In this document: piece by piece, positions 24,618 through 37,200 of the stretch
Layout of the letters: the number at the start of each line of letters is the position of its first letter
Position numbering within the stretch: position 1 is the stretch's first letter
Assembly: GCA_037576195.1 (NCBI GenBank)
Contig: CM075103.1
Coordinates: 7,998,001 to 8,062,000 of the forward strand
Reading direction: 5' to 3'
DNA length: 64,000 bases
Source: Phytoseiulus persimilis
Lineage: Eukaryota; Arthropoda; Arachnida; Mesostigmata; Phytoseiidae
Notes under the pieces: generated by a model
What the model saw: only the letters and a program-made list of their open reading frames with translations
Told to the model about the DNA's origin: nothing
Database searches by the model: none
Translations under genes and position numbers: made by a program

Positions 24618-27230
24618 CTCATAGGAAAAATCTCGGTTTGCTGTTTTTCCTGTTCCCCTGTTGCCAGCCTTCTCGAGAGGGAGGAAGGGGTGGGAAAAAT
24701 ATGGTACGGGAAAAAAACCGACTCCTCGAGCTCGAGGCGCTTTGAGGGTATATCGGGTGTGTACCACCGGCGAATTGTGTGAGGCCTTGATCCTTCGTAA
24801 TTTCGCCCAGGGGAAGCATAGGAATTACTTCTTCCAGAATTCTCGCTCCCTCACTTTCCTCCTCCCTCCGGCAGGACCGGAGAAGAGAATTCGGGTCAGA
24901 ATGTCGAAGGCGGTCACGAGGAAACCTTGAGCCACTGTATCTCCGGCCAGTGTTTCATGCCGGAAAGGCAAGAGTTCTTAAGTCAAGATTGATGAAAGTC
25001 AGTTTGATCCTTCTTCGGCTACGGCGGTGTGAAACGACGTGAGCGTTCTCCTCCGGATTCTCTCCCTCGTCAATACCCGCGCCTCGCTCCTGTTTCTCCC
25101 AGAATCTCCTCTCCCTCCCCCTCCGCGTTCTCATCTGCTTCTTTCCTTCACGCTTCCCCCATCCCTGCTCTGCGCCGGGTCCTCCTGCCTGTGGCTGACC
25201 ACTGCTCGAGATTCCCCTCCGTTCCCAACTCCAGCTCGTTGGAATCCAGGGGAATGTGGCCGATCGAACAATCGCGACGCACAGATCGGGGTTCGCGATC
25301 ACCCGCGCAAATCCTCCTCTCGAAGGAAAAAAGTGTTTGACTCCGATGTTTATTTAGCTGTCTCGCGAGATTCATTTCAGAAATGGGCGCGCGATCACAG
25401 CTCTCTCGTACGGCTTCGTCCAGGTGCGAAGACAATACCGAAGAAAGCAAGGAACGAGCCAGCTTTTAATACTCTACTGGGGATTGCATCAGCCGTCGAG
25501 AGCCACTACAAGATGGCGGCGCCGCCGCCGCCGTCAGCGGGGTAGAACGAGGCCGCCGAGTAAGAAACGAAAACAATCTTCAAGTCAGTTCTGCTGGTGC
25601 ACCTCTGCATGCGCGTGGATATAGCATGGCACGCAATAAATCATACGACATTCTTCCTCACGAGTGGTGGGTGGTGGCGGTATCGTTCGGAACACTTCCA
25701 TCGCGCACAGCTCTACTGTCGCCCCACACCCTGCCGGCAGTATGGTGGCCCACCGAGTGCTCGCTGAGAAAGTCAACTCCCGGACAGGAGGAGAGCCGAT
25801 GGTCGGTCGAACGGGGTCCAGTATGGATGGCGAGGACCGGCCGGATCGAGTGATGGACGGCATGGCTATTCGTCGATGAATGACTCACCACAAAGCCAAA
25901 CTCCATTATACAAAAAGCAGTAGCAGCCACCGCAGCGGCGGCGTTCATTACTCGTCGATGATTACTTTGACGGGAGCGCTTTTTAGCGGGAGTCAGAATG
26001 TTGGAGTTACAAGAAGACAACCCTCCTCGGAGCTGGCTCCGTCATCCATCCATCCATCCATCCAACCTCTCGAAGCGCCCGCAGACCCGCCATGAAACCT
26101 TTGGGACCAGAAGGCTATCTGCGCGGCTATTATGCTAATTGACGCGGGCGGCAGCAAGAACTGCGACGAGACAAGGGAGCTCGCAGGGCTGCGCTGAGAA
26201 AGATGAGATCCATACCCCAGTCTTCGGCGGACCGTTTCCACAGTTACGACAGCAAAAGCTCCCGAGCGCGCTTGCGGGGGCCCGGGCGCGGAACCACGGT
26301 GTTCCGGGATGCTCGGAAGCGAGACTCACCGAAACGCTGTTGCGTCGGTCTACATGGACCACACCGACGAACGTGTCGGCGCAACCACAACCCATGGCCA
26401 GCCACCCGAGGGCGGCAGGAGAACAGCGCGGATCGGGAGCTGTGATTCGCTGCCCTCGCTTCTGCGCTGAAAGGCACAACTATCCTCGTGATAGATTGTT
26501 GAAACCTGGAAGACCTCATGGACTCAAGAATTTCCGGAGCCGGGAAGTGCGTGAAACGCGGGTCCGAACTGGCATCTGGGCTCCAAGAGAACGTCATTCC
26601 GACAATGTCAAGGTACGACCGGAGCCAAGTAGAATTTCCTCTTGCCGCGAATGGGACTGGGAACGAAGAATTCCGTCCTCTGAATACGGGACTCTCAAGT
26701 TGCTCGAGATTAGGCTAGGATACGAGGATGGGTTCTGATCGATGCAGCGGCTCTCGAACTCAATGTGGTCAGAGACAGCTCCAGAGGAATGTTAGGGGAA
26801 CTTTGAGGAGTAGAGGAGAAATTCAGGAGACATTGGAGGATGCGGGGTGTTGGGGATCACGGGAGTTAACCGAGGGAAGGTTCTGTCATCTCATGTGGTG
26901 AAATGCATTCCCGTGCGTGCCACAGGTGAGACTTAGGATTGACGAAACCTGGAAAGTGTAGGAGCCACTGTATTGAAAGGCAGAGGTGGGACTGTTGTTG
27001 AGGAGCTCATCCCTGATGCTCCTCCGGCGGATCACAGCTGAGCCGAATGATTGCGAGGTAGGAGAGTTGAAAAGCACAGTGATACTCAAAATAGGAATCT
27101 GTGGATCCCGGGGGCACACAGCGATCAAACGCTCCGGAACAGAATCTCCGGGGACGGCTCAACGGGTCAGTTGATCGCACCGAAGATCTGGGATTTGTCC
27201 CCCATGAGCAGAAAGGGTTGAGAATTATAG
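24618..27230. other. No recognised gene
   Basis: Includes a CT-rich stretch (25040-25160), a GCC repeat (about 25510-25530) and a (CATC)n microsatellite (26043). Open frames of up to 199 codons (26139-26738 plus) show no family resemblance. Confidence 0.5.
26043..26064. repeat. (CATC)n microsatellite
   Basis: Five and a half copies of CATC on the + strand in intergenic sequence. Confidence 0.95.
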
Positions 27231-27238
27231 TCTTGGAC

Positions 27239-27416
27239 CAGTGTTTCTCAAAGTGGGGCACGGAGCCGCTCGGTTCGCTACTGAAGTTGTGTTCGATATT
27301 AATATATTCCATTCTTGTCCCTTATCGGTGGCACTGATGGCGCGGGGGGGGGGGGGGGGCGTGGGGAGCTTGTGGTTGTTCAACAAGGGCCCTGGGACTT
27401 TGCTCGAGAAAAACTG
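27239..27416. mobile_element. Non-autonomous hAT-type DNA transposon, 178 bp
   Basis: The element begins CAGTGTTTCTCAAAGTGGGG and ends ...CTTTGCTCGAGAAAAACTG, whose reverse complement starts CAGTTTTTCTCGAGCAAAGT. The terminal inverted repeats match at 10 of the first 11 positions and have the CAGTG...TTCTCAAA form typical of hAT elements. It is flanked by an 8-bp target duplication, TCTTGGAC (27231-27238) and TCCTGGAC (27417-27424), 7 of 8 identical, which is the hAT duplication length. It encodes nothing and would depend on a transposase supplied in trans. A run of 16 G lies inside at 27344-27359. The mismatches in the repeats suggest an old insertion. Confidence 0.8.
27344..27359. repeat. 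Poly(G) tract, 16 bases, inside the hAT element
   Basis: An uninterrupted run of 16 G within the hAT-type element at 27239-27416. Confidence 0.95.
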
Positions 27417-27424
27417 TCCTGGAC

Positions 27425-30400
27425 GGAGGTTTGACCGATTCAAGCCGATGATCAGCCCGCGATTCGATAGCGGGGACTACTTCAGGAGACTTTCAGCCAG
27501 CTGCTCTCGATCCGTTGCTGTCACGGTGGAACGGGAAGTTCTGGATGATCACAGTGCGTTAGAAAAAATCCCCCAGTAGCTGCTCATGTGATGGGTCGTT
27601 GTTCCGCGCGCTTGACCGTCCGTTGCCGATAATCCTGAAAAATGACATCCTTCTGACTTCGTGGAGTATTCAGAAGCAAATGGAGTGTCTCGGACTTTCT
27701 CCTGGTTTCCTCGATCAATTTTCTCTCAGTTCGTCCGTAGTTTCTTATTCAGCTTTCTCCCCGTGAAGAATTCATCGCTTCTGTATGCGTAAGAGTAACA
27801 GGTATCGTGTTCTGTTGCTTCCGTCGGCCGTCCATTTTTCTCGGCGAATTATTCAAAGTTATGTTTCCATACACGGCCCGTTTTTATTCCGTGGGAATCA
27901 GACACTAGCTCAGGTTTGGAATTTCTGCAGCCGCTCCTCCTGTCGTTCCGTCCATCTCGGAGTGAACTTTTCTCGAATGTTGGGCCGAGCGAGGAACCGA
28001 GCGAGCTCCCGATTTGTCGAGGGTAGACTCACAGTAGTGAGATTTTTCGTTCCTCCCACATCATTCAACTCCTCGACGTTTTCCGATGCTCTGGGAAGGA
28101 CCGGGAAAATCTCCCATCGCAGCACGGAAATCCACGCCGGAATTCCCGATAAACACTCGTGACCGAAGGCAGAATTCGGCGCGGGACACATGAGTGAATA
28201 TTCCCCGACGAGAAACATTTGTCGCTGCCTCGTCGTCGGGACAGGGCCGAACTCGGCCGCACATGGCGGGCTTGTTCTTCGGAGCGTGCACGAACGATAA
28301 GGAGAGATGGTCAGCACTGTCCGGCCTCGGGCAGAAAAAAAATCGTAACCTTCCTGAGCGCACCAGCCAAATATTCCTCCCCGGAGGGCACGGACTCCTT
28401 CCTCCCGAATGGAGAGAAATTCCGATAGAATTCAAGCGTAAAAAAGAAACCTTTGCGCGGGTTTCGGTTTACAACAAATGATAGCACCCCGATTTTTGTC
28501 CGCATTTCCTGCTCTGCCTCTCTCGTTATTTGCCCTCTCCTTCTTACCCCATCGTCGTCCTTTTTTGCCCGCTTGTGGATGTCATTCACGTGCCCAGCTG
28601 AAATTCGAGCCCACTTTGCGCCGGCTGACCCGATGCGAAGATCGAGAGCTTTGAAATAATGAGAGGCTCGAGAACTCGGACAATATCGAGAGTTCGGAAA
28701 CTTTGATGGAATCGGAGATCGAGAAAGTTCGGCCGGAACGCTTTCCTGGCGAAATAGAATTCTGTGCTCTCTGAATAGCGTTCCCGGCTTTGATCCAGCG
28801 CGGGTGAAAAAACCAGCGCCCCAGACGGCGAGAAGTCTGAGATCCCGGGAACCGTTCGCTCCCGGTGGGTTGTGATGTTGGATGCGCTTGATTCAATGTA
28901 CTCATATCGAACGCCAACTCATCAGACCCGAGTAGGAACAAAAAAAAAAAACAACCAGCGCCCGCCGAGCCGCTAAAAGGCGAACATTCGTGTTCGTACA
29001 TCTTGGGTCTCGAATCGCTGAGGAACACACCAGGCACAAAAGTCAGGAAATGGTTCAGCTCATCTAAACCAGTTCCTCTTTCCGTTGCCCCCTTCTATCT
29101 GATGAAGAACCAGATCTGGACGGATCAGGCGCTGATTGAATTTTGAGTTAGCTATCCAACTGGGGAGTGCCTGTTCGGGAGAAGCGTCATGGGATCGTCC
29201 GCTCGTGTGTTCGAGTTTCTGAATCACTGCTTTCGGCGTTTGTTCAGTTTGATTCGCCGGAAGATCAATCGATTTCCGGGGCCGACGGTTCCACACTACA
29301 ATGTGTAGCGAAAGAATTCGCGCAGATGATCAAGTCGACGACTTCTCGAGGAGCTGCGACCAGAGTTTGCGGTGGCAACTCGGTCTTCCTGCGGGAGTAG
29401 GGGTTCCGAACCGCGAGTTATCCGAGCCAAGCCAACGAGGCCAAGTACGTTCCTACCTGTCCTAGCGTCGTGCCATCAATATGCCAAATTGTCGAATATC
29501 ATGATGCTCCATTTTGAGACGGGATTGCGGGTCGAATGGCTCGCGGATGAAACCGTTGATGATGCGCCCTCAACGACGTTTTGATCAATCACATCATGGC
29601 ATACGGAATGAATCTATCAATCGTTGAGTGATGCGCATCTGTAATGGCAGCCTTGACTGATTCGCTTGAGCAAGTCCCTCGCAGGCACGCAACCGCGGGA
29701 TAACGTGAGTTCTATTATTATTCGTCTCGTTGCGCTGTCATCGGCGAATTCAGTTGAAACGTCCGTCGACATTGAAAACCCATCGAGTCCCAGAAAATGC
29801 AGGACGGGCCTTCGCGTGTCGCCCTGACAACGCGCTGTATGGCGCAACGGAGCGTCGAGTCGAACACATAAGAGAACATCGGTAGTCATCGTGGACGACA
29901 ACGCTTACGAGCGTTTGTTATCCGAGCATCGCCGGTGGCAGGGGCGGCAGCGTTTCTGTGACGGTAGCCGTTGAACCGAAGCATCTTCGGAGGGGGAAGA
30001 TGTTTCCGTTCGCGGCTAACGCTGTGCTGTGCCCGGCGTCCGAACCGGCCGGCGCCCAGGCGAAAACAGGCCGATGAGTCGAAGCAGCGACTCCCTCCTC
30101 CAACCGGTGGGAAAGGGATCCCTTCCCCGACTCCTGAGAGAGAATTCAGAGCTGTCAATAGTGAACACGCCGCGCGCAGATCCGCTGTGTTCCTCTCAGA
30201 GAAGCCGTCGCGCTGCCGCTCGGCAAAAGCTCGATTCGACGACGGGATTGTTGTTTTTCTCAACACACCGAATCGGTTCTGTAGTTGACGCTGTGCAAGT
30301 GGTGGCAGAAGTGCGAGTCTGCGGTGGATTTACGCTCAGAGAGCCAACAACAACTGCGTCGGAGATAACTTCCACCCCATCGCAAACACAGGATTTATTT

Positions 30401-30479
30401 GTGGCGAGAGCGCACCGAACCGACGACATGTTATTGTTGTCGTAAACGCCGGAAGGATGTCCCCGAGTTGGATGAGGCC
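27425..30479. other. Upstream flank of the CLCA gene, no recognised gene
   Basis: Overlapping open frames on both strands up to about 150 codons, none recognised. A 12-base poly(A) run lies at 28940-28951. No clear promoter element is seen. Confidence 0.5.
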
Positions 30480-30694
30480 AAAGCACTACAGCAGTGCCAG
30501 AAGAGTTAACACTGGCCGAGTCCCAGTGCGCAAAGTCGAAAGTTCAACAGTTAGCCAGATGCTCGGGTTGAGCCCGTGATCGCGGATTTGTGCGGTGTTT
30601 TCGAGAGCCAGCGAGCCAATTCGGATACGAACTCTTCTCTTCCAACTTTGTGACCGTCTTGCCGGACGACGAACGGCTTAACTCTTTGGGAACG
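30480..30694 (+). promoter_or_regulatory. Probable 5' UTR and core promoter region of the CLCA gene
   Basis: Sequence immediately upstream of the CLCA start codon. I see no TATA box and no clear initiator, so the transcription start cannot be placed. The stretch between 30580 and 30694 has no ATG. A six-codon upstream ORF lies at 30559-30579. A separate non-coding 5' exon further upstream cannot be excluded. Confidence 0.3.
30559..30579 (+). other. Short upstream ORF (6 codons) before the CLCA start
   Basis: ATG CTC GGG TTG AGC CCG TGA encodes MLGLSP and ends 115 bases before the CLCA ATG, in a different frame. If the transcript starts upstream of 30559 it would be the only AUG before the main start and could damp translation by a reinitiation mechanism. 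Its context is GCCAG before ATG, so -3 is C, which is weak. Whether it is transcribed is unknown. Confidence 0.25.
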
Positions 30695-30865
30695 ATGGCA
30701 TCGCTCTTGAGACTGCTGCTAGTGGCCGTATGTTGGGCGGCGGTTGTCATCGATGCGTCAAGAGTGCACTTGGATCCAACGGACAACGCGTATCGGGGGC
30801 TCGTTGTCGCGATATCGCCAAAGATAAAGCCCGTTCTCGGGAGGCAAATCATCCCTAATCTCGAG
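30695..30865 (+). CDS. CLCA-family calcium-activated chloride channel regulator, exon 1 (N-terminus)
   Basis: This exon encodes 57 residues. Residues 1-21 form a secretory signal peptide (MASLLRLLLVAVCWAAVVIDA, hydrophobic core followed by small residues). The mature start follows, with VHLDPTDNAYRGLVVAISPK, the typical opening of the CLCA N-terminal domain (a beta strand reading G-L/I-V-V-A-I-x-P). CLCA proteins are secreted or membrane-tethered, self-cleaving metalloproteases that modulate TMEM16-type chloride channels; that role is family knowledge, since neither the protease site nor the von Willebrand A domain is in the window. The start at 30695 is chosen because it has A at -3 and G at +4 and opens the signal peptide. 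The frame is open upstream to 30590 but contains no other ATG. The exon ends GAG|GTGAGT, phase 0. The next exon is at 63944 in matching phase. Family assignment is confident; the exact paralogue is unknown. Confidence 0.85.
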
Positions 30866-31569
30866 GTGAGTGTCGATTGGATTTTCGTGAGAGTTATCGG
30901 TGAGCTGACCGAGCGGCGGATATAGCGGCGAGCGAATCCTGGGACTAGCGTCCAACGCTTAACGTCCACAAATCAAGCGTTCAATGAATTTGAGTGCGAA
31001 TCCTCCGGAAATCAGACTCCGCTCGAAGAAGAGCTATTGCCGCGTTCGCTCAATTCTTCCCGATCATACCTCTTTCGAGGGCTGAGGTGAACTCTTCCCC
31101 CTCCCGTCTCCCCATGCAACTTCAAGAATCCGCGGTCTGGACTTGGCAAAGTTCCACTCGGGGCTCGACTCGGACGTTGGTTCTCCCAGTCCTTCCGTTC
31201 AATTAGTCGTGCGGGGCTGGGTCTCTGAGGTCGGCGGCTGATTCAAGTTCGGGAAAGTTAAACTCTGAATAATCGGTCGGCGAGTCGGAACTCAGACGTC
31301 GCTCCCTCCGTTTGTTCGAGCGGCGGTCCCCCCTCCGCTGGACCGTCCGTCAACATTACGTCTCGCGCGGACCAGAGAAAGTTTCTTCTGATGCTAATCG
31401 GTCTCCGATGCCAAGAGGAATAGAAGGAAGAAGCCGCCGTGCAATGGAAGACCTGAGGCCGGGAGGGAAGCGAATCGAATCATGTGACTCGATAGGAACG
31501 AGCACGATGACGGTAGGGGCGCTGATGATGTGGACACGCTTCCTTCGCGGTAATCACGTCAAACACTGA

Positions 31570-32905
31570 TCAACGCGCGCAGGACTGCTGGAAAACGAAG
31601 TCGTCGCGCAGTGTCTCTCGGCGAACGGACGGCGGAACGGTACATTATACACAGTGGAGCCGTTCTTTGTTTATGTTGAACAATAACTCGAAACAAAACA
31701 CGAGTCCGCGAGCACAGTTCCACAGGCTGGCGAGCGAGTGAGTTAGCTTGCTAGGAAGCTGGCCGGGTCAATAGTTGTGCGGAGCTTTTCCACAAGCAGC
31801 GCGCACAATGTGTTCAGCTGTCCTTTCAAAAGCACAAACCTCAAAAGCGGAGAGTCTTGCGACAAAAAATTGATATCATCCGCGCGGCCTGCATTCTGAC
31901 CGTCACACGTCCTGCACTACGCGGTGCAGCATCACTTCACCCCGAAAAACAGCGCCGTTCCCCCTGAGCTGAGCTCCTAATTTCGCGACCCGGCCCGAAA
32001 TTATCCCCCGTCTGCGTTTCTTGTCTTCGCCGCGTCCGACTCGCCGAACTCCGGCGGGGAAGCCGAACTCCAAGTTTGTCCCGACGCTCCCGCAACTTTT
32101 GGGTTTGTCCCGCCCATCTCAGCAGAAGACCGCAGAAGGGCTCGCTCCGCTCAGTTAATAGTTCGGAACACCTTCCGCCGCACCTGTGGGCTGACTTGTT
32201 GATCTCGTCAGATACCTAGGGCATGTAGTCGGTGAACGCATCATCCAACTTCGATCCGTGAACGAGAGTCTTTACTGGGCCGCCGTCGCCGCCTCCACCA
32301 CAGAGTTCTACGAATAGGGCGGGCGCAGTCGTAACTTCTACGTATGCGGGAAACACTCGCGTGTTGGATATTGGTTCGGGGACGCGCGCCACTTCATCCG
32401 CACACAGCTTCCGTTGTGGGGCACCCGGCTGAAAAATTCTGCTTTTGAATAACAGTGACTGGACTCAGCTGAGTGAGTGGCCTAAGCAGCAAACGACAGA
32501 AAGACGAACAAACGGAGGATCTACCGTTGGATAGATACCGTCGGGTGGGACACGTCACACGGAACGTCGACAACCGCGACGTAGTCTGTGAGGTGTGAAC
32601 TGATCTAATTTCTGACCCGTTCGAAAGGTCCGAGATCGACCATTAGCACTCTCGACGTGACGGGCGCTGGCGGGACCCGAGTCTGCCGACCGTCGTCGTC
32701 GTACGTACATCGACGGCGATGGGTGAGACCAAGGCGATACACACGTCGCGGCTGTCGATTAACCGAGGACGGAATCCGTCATGAACTGCTTAAACAGCGC
32801 CGTGTAGAACGTTGATCGGTCGTCATGCATGGTCGGAAGTCCATAGACTACCACAGCCACCATCACTGGCGGCGGCAGAACCACCTGAATAACGCTACAA
32901 GCGAG
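31570..32905 (+). other. Frame-poor, CpG-rich stretch in the first 2 kb of CLCA intron 1
   Basis: None of the six frames is open for 60 codons or more across 1.3 kb, although the sequence is fairly GC-rich, which makes hidden coding exons unlikely. CpG and short GC motifs are frequent. Position close to the first exon would suit intronic regulatory elements, but no specific site is recognised. Confidence 0.35.
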
Positions 32906-32977
32906 CTAGCGACGAGCGAGTAAGCCGCCAACGGCCAACTTCCAAATGGGACATTCAGAACAGCAGAAGCAGAAATT

Positions 32978-33003
32978 GCGGCGGCGGCGGCGGCAGCAGC
33001 AGA
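32978..33003. repeat. Trinucleotide repeat (GCG)n then (AGC)n
   Basis: Five GCG units run directly into GC and three AGC units. No coding frame with family similarity uses it. Confidence 0.9.
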
Positions 33004-33076
33004 TACTAGAGAACCTTGCACAGCCACTTGTTAGCAAAAGCAGCTCCATCGACCGCGCATTCAACCAGCTGGAAAG

Positions 33077-33090
33077 AAAAAAAAAAAAAA
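33077..33090. repeat. Poly(A) tract, 14 bases
   Basis: A run of 14 A preceded by GGAAAG. It could be the tail of an old retrotransposed copy, but nothing recognisable precedes it. Confidence 0.85.
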
Positions 33091-34940
33091 CGTAAATCAC
33101 GTTCGACGATTCTTATGAAAATGTATCGCGGTAAGAATCTCGAGCTCCGGTTCCGTCTATTGGTTCTCCGGTGCTTCTGCAGCTAATTTTTCCCGATTTT
33201 CGCCTCGGGACGCTCATGCACGGCGCACTTCATCCCACGTCGATTCTTCCGTTTAGACGCCCAAACTCTGAGGAGTAGATCGAAACCCTATCCTCGACGC
33301 TCAAGGTCTTTGTAAGAGCGAAGCGTAGACAATAACTGTCTTCAGTTCATTTCGTAGCCATGAGGATTCATCGTTGTTATTGATTTCGATCCAACTCTAT
33401 CGTAAGTGGCTACCTACGAACGATTGGAAGTGGACCGAGCCGTCAGGCAGAACCCCGAAATTCAGCAATGGAGCACTCTAAATGGAGCCCCATCAGACGA
33501 CAACTCCTTATAGAGCTCGCGGCGGGGGTTCCGGGTCGAATATCGAGAGCTCGAACTTGAGATGCGTTCGGGGTTCCTTCCAGGAATGTTCCCGGGCTGA
33601 GGAAGTTGGCGCGGCGCTCCGATGCATTCACCGGAGCCGGAAAACCGAACCCGAAACCAGCGGGAAGGGTCGCGAGGAGACAGAGGTCGTTCGCGTGACC
33701 GGAACCTCAGCCGATTTTTCGCTGTTCCGAATTCAGGTTTTCTATTCGTCGTCCAGTCTCTCATGAGAACTGACGCGCCGAGTTGTCGAGACCCGTTGTC
33801 CATCGGTCGGCTCGAGCGAGTCCGAGGAGAAGAAACGAGAGAGCAAACGTCGCACCGTCTGGGCTTTCGGAGCACATGCGTTGATTGAACGCACATGCCT
33901 CTCGTAAGTCTCGCACATGACCTGAGATATCGGGCCGCAACAACAACGAGCCTGCTTTTTATTTTCTCGCCTCAATCTAGGTGTTGAGCAGATCCTTGTG
34001 GATGGCCCACTGAATCCGTCCTTTTCTCGCGCGCCGCTCCGAGGCTGGAAACGTTTGTTGGAGGGGCCACCGATCGTCATGCGGACGGAGACGATCGGGG
34101 AAGGGGATCTGTTTGTGGGTCCATCGGTCGGTCCGAAAATCTGAAGCCTCCGGTTCGCTCGGAAACCCGGGTGGTTGTGGTTCGGTGTCGGGGGTTGTGT
34201 GGAATCAGGGGAAGGCGCATTCGAAGAACGCATCTGATCTCGGTCGCTCGGAGGAGAGAAAACGCGCGCCGTTCCACATGTGCCACCAAATGTGGGGGCG
34301 GTCACTGGGGCGCCAGATGTCAGTCACTGCGTGCAGGCCGCCGCCTGCAGGCCGTCGGGTGTTTTCGTCAATAGTTGTAAACTGCTCAAATATCGACCGC
34401 GCCCGCTCGGACCGGTGCTCGCTCGAACTCTGAGCGTTCCGAGCTGTCTGCTCCAGATCGCAGACCGTCGAGCAAATACTGAACATCTTGACTTTGCCGC
34501 CGCCGCGCCGCTTGAGGGAGCGAGCCACCGAGAAAGTAAGAGATTCCGATAGCGAGAGATTGTGAACAAGAGGGGAAGAAGACAACACACCGAGACGACG
34601 GCTGCGCTGCCCGGAGATAGCGGTCGGTCCCCCGCGCGGGCAAATGCCTAATCTCAAGCGAGCCCAGAGCTCAAAAGGAGTATGTGCATAAAGCCAGATA
34701 TGATTCTTCTGTTTTACTTCTCTTGTGCTCATCCGGTTCCCGCAAGCCCGGGTTCGGCCCCTCCGCCGCGGCGCCGCGTCTCCGTCTCGGCCTCGTCGCT
34801 CAATAAACGCTCGCAACGGCAGCGAACGCGGCGGCCGAGGCAAGGACGAAGATTTTAGGGTCGTGAGTACGTGACGTGGATGTTCTTATCGCAGCATGAA
34901 CGCGTGCCAAATCGAGGCGCTTCGAGAGTTGTGTACTCAC

Positions 34941-35025
34941 CCGTTGAATCTGTCGCGGAGGCGGAGTGGATTCAACAAGGGTATAACTTTTTTTGTGCTG
35001 GGGCGACCACTGCTGGAGTCGACGG
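34941..35025 (-). CDS. Putative short coding exon of unknown gene, antisense within CLCA intron 1
   Basis: On the minus strand a run of T is followed by ATGAG as a possible acceptor, and the segment ends at a good donor (CAACGG|GTGAGTAC). In the frame with acceptor phase 1 and donor phase 2 it encodes VDSSSGRPSTKK followed by VIPLLNPLRLRDRFN. An alternative reading starts at the ATG at 35030 and gives MSRRLQQWSPQHKKSYTLVE plus ten more codons, phase 0 at the same donor. Both frames are open, so the frame is undecided. The phase-1 acceptor is compatible with the donor at 59904, 25 kb upstream on the same strand. No family is recognised and chance is a real possibility. Confidence 0.15.
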
Positions 35026-37200
35026 CTCATAAAAAAAAAGGGGCTCCGTCGGCGTAGGAATACCTCGTGAGGAGCTCACTCGAAAGTGGCGACAGAGACG
35101 GTGACATTTCGAAATGGGCACTTGGTGTCTCCTTCGATCCGTCAACAGTTTGACGGATCGTTAGAATGGAAAGAAATTTGCGTCAGAGAGCTCATGAACG
35201 ATCTCGCGATGCCCGTGAACAACCGCTCGGCGCGGAATTCCCGCGGGATACTTTCAGAGATTCCGTCGAGCGAGCGATCGCACGGAGGGAAAGTCGAACA
35301 AGCGACTCGTTGCCGGAGGAAAGATGGCGAACAAAAAGCTTTGCGCCGGCAAAAATCAGGTCCAGGGCCGGGGCTCGAAAGTCGCGGGAGTGCTGTTGAG
35401 AATCGCGGGATGTGGGACCGATGGGAAGGTAAAAAAGAGAGGGAAAGCACTTATTTAGAGAACAGGCCTCATGTTGTTTGTTGGAATTGTTACCGAAGGG
35501 ATTCTAATTCGAGATTCTCGCAGATCTTTTCTATTATGTACATATTTGACTCGGACGGGTCGGGCGGAACTGCTTGCTTTGTGGGCGGCTCACCTGATTC
35601 CGCGAGAATCGGATACATGTGCGATACGACGGTATCTGCGTTCGTGCACGCACGAGAGATGTTGTCAGGGTGGCGTGAATTTGGATTATTTTCTGACGTC
35701 AAGACGACTGTCACCGAAGAGCTGGAATTCGGTCTCGGAGAAACGGAACTGGAGCGATGTCTCTCTATTCTTGTGGAAAACCACCCTCCTCGCCGTCGAG
35801 TGCTCTTCTCAAAGCTCGCTCTCTGCTGTCAGAGAGATGACCTCCAGCAAATCCTGTCCCACTTGGGTCCTCCCGCTCGCTAAACTCTTCGTGATTCTTT
35901 TCCCATGTCGCTCTCAGGTGGAGGTTGTCCAATAAATCTTTCCTTTAGATAAATAGAGGGAGCCTTTGTTTCCCTGGCACGAATTTTTTAGCCTTTTGGC
36001 GTTCTGTCTGCCTCCAGCACGACTCGCGGCGGATCTCACTAATCATCTCGATCGCCCAATCGTGCCGTTACGATTCACTTTATTCCTCCGCCTCATGAGT
36101 TGTGTTCCCCGTTCTCCACTCCGCGACAGCTATTCCACAGCCCGAGCTTGTTCATCTCCCGTGCGTGTTGTTCCATCCCACTCGTTTGCTTGGCTCGTTT
36201 ATTCAAATTTCGAGAGGTGCCAGTTTGCGTGATCTGCAGCTCTTGCAACAACCGCGAGGCGGACGCAACCGAAACGACGTTCCGTGAAGCGTCTGCTCGA
36301 CTCGATTCCTCCGGGAGCGGCTTCGGAGACTTCCCATCCGCGGGATTATTCATGGGTTTTCATTTAGAGTTCCCTGATCGAACAATCCTCCGACAACCGG
36401 GACTCCGCGATTGATTCCCTCCTGCGGATTTGCGGGATTCGCGCTCTCAGGAACAAGCCCGCTCCGGGACTCGAGAATTCCGATGATCGTGGAGTCCGTC
36501 CCCGCTCCCGAAGCTCATCATTCTCGTCGTGGACTCCACTTGATTTGGGCGCTTGCGATTCTGGAGGCTGCGTCAATCGGTGGAACAAGTTCCGGCGGCT
36601 CAACACGGACATCATGTGTGTTTTAGATGAATGTATTTATCCCAGTCGGAAACGTTGAAGGAGAGTAATGGATTCTCTGCGGCGGCAACGGTTTGTATGG
36701 GTGTGCGCGCACGCGTGCAAATCGATTCCGAGTTTAATGGATGAACGAAGAGGATACTCTGGCGAACGCAAACCAGAACCGTTCGGGATGAGACGGGGGA
36801 CTCCTGACGGCTGAGAGGACGGCTCCGAGGCAACTGTGAACGGCTCCGGGCGAAACGGAGCGGCGGTGTTGGTTCGCTCGCTCGAGATCGCCCGCGTCAC
36901 CGCAAACCCACTCCGCCTCCGCTGAATTTATCATATTTCTGATTCCGAGCTTGGTTCGCTCCCGACCTCAACGGGACGAGGGGCGGAGGCTTCGCCGAGC
37001 CGAGGAAGACGCTGATCATCGATGTGACTGCCGCACTTCCAAGCCGTTCCCCTCGTGACGTTTCGGGTGGGCTCCCCCGAAACCCCCCTTCCCCCCTCAA
37101 GTATTGGTCTTCATCCGCGCACGCGGTAAATGGTTCCGGTGACCTCAATAAGCACGTGACATATGGAGGCAATGTGACATATTGCGTGGCCAGTACAGTT

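Noticed and set aside
29617-29901. Minus-strand frame with FADD, resembling the reverse transcriptase active site
   Set aside because: The sequence around the motif does not follow the reverse transcriptase pattern and no other block is seen.
30590-30694. Extension of the CLCA frame upstream of 30695
   Set aside because: It would need a non-ATG start and would place 35 non-hydrophobic residues before a clear signal peptide.
35086-35883. 265-codon plus-strand open frame
   Set aside because: It opens with GTG, has no well-placed ATG at its start, no recognised domain and no convincing splice context. It was kept out of the feature list.
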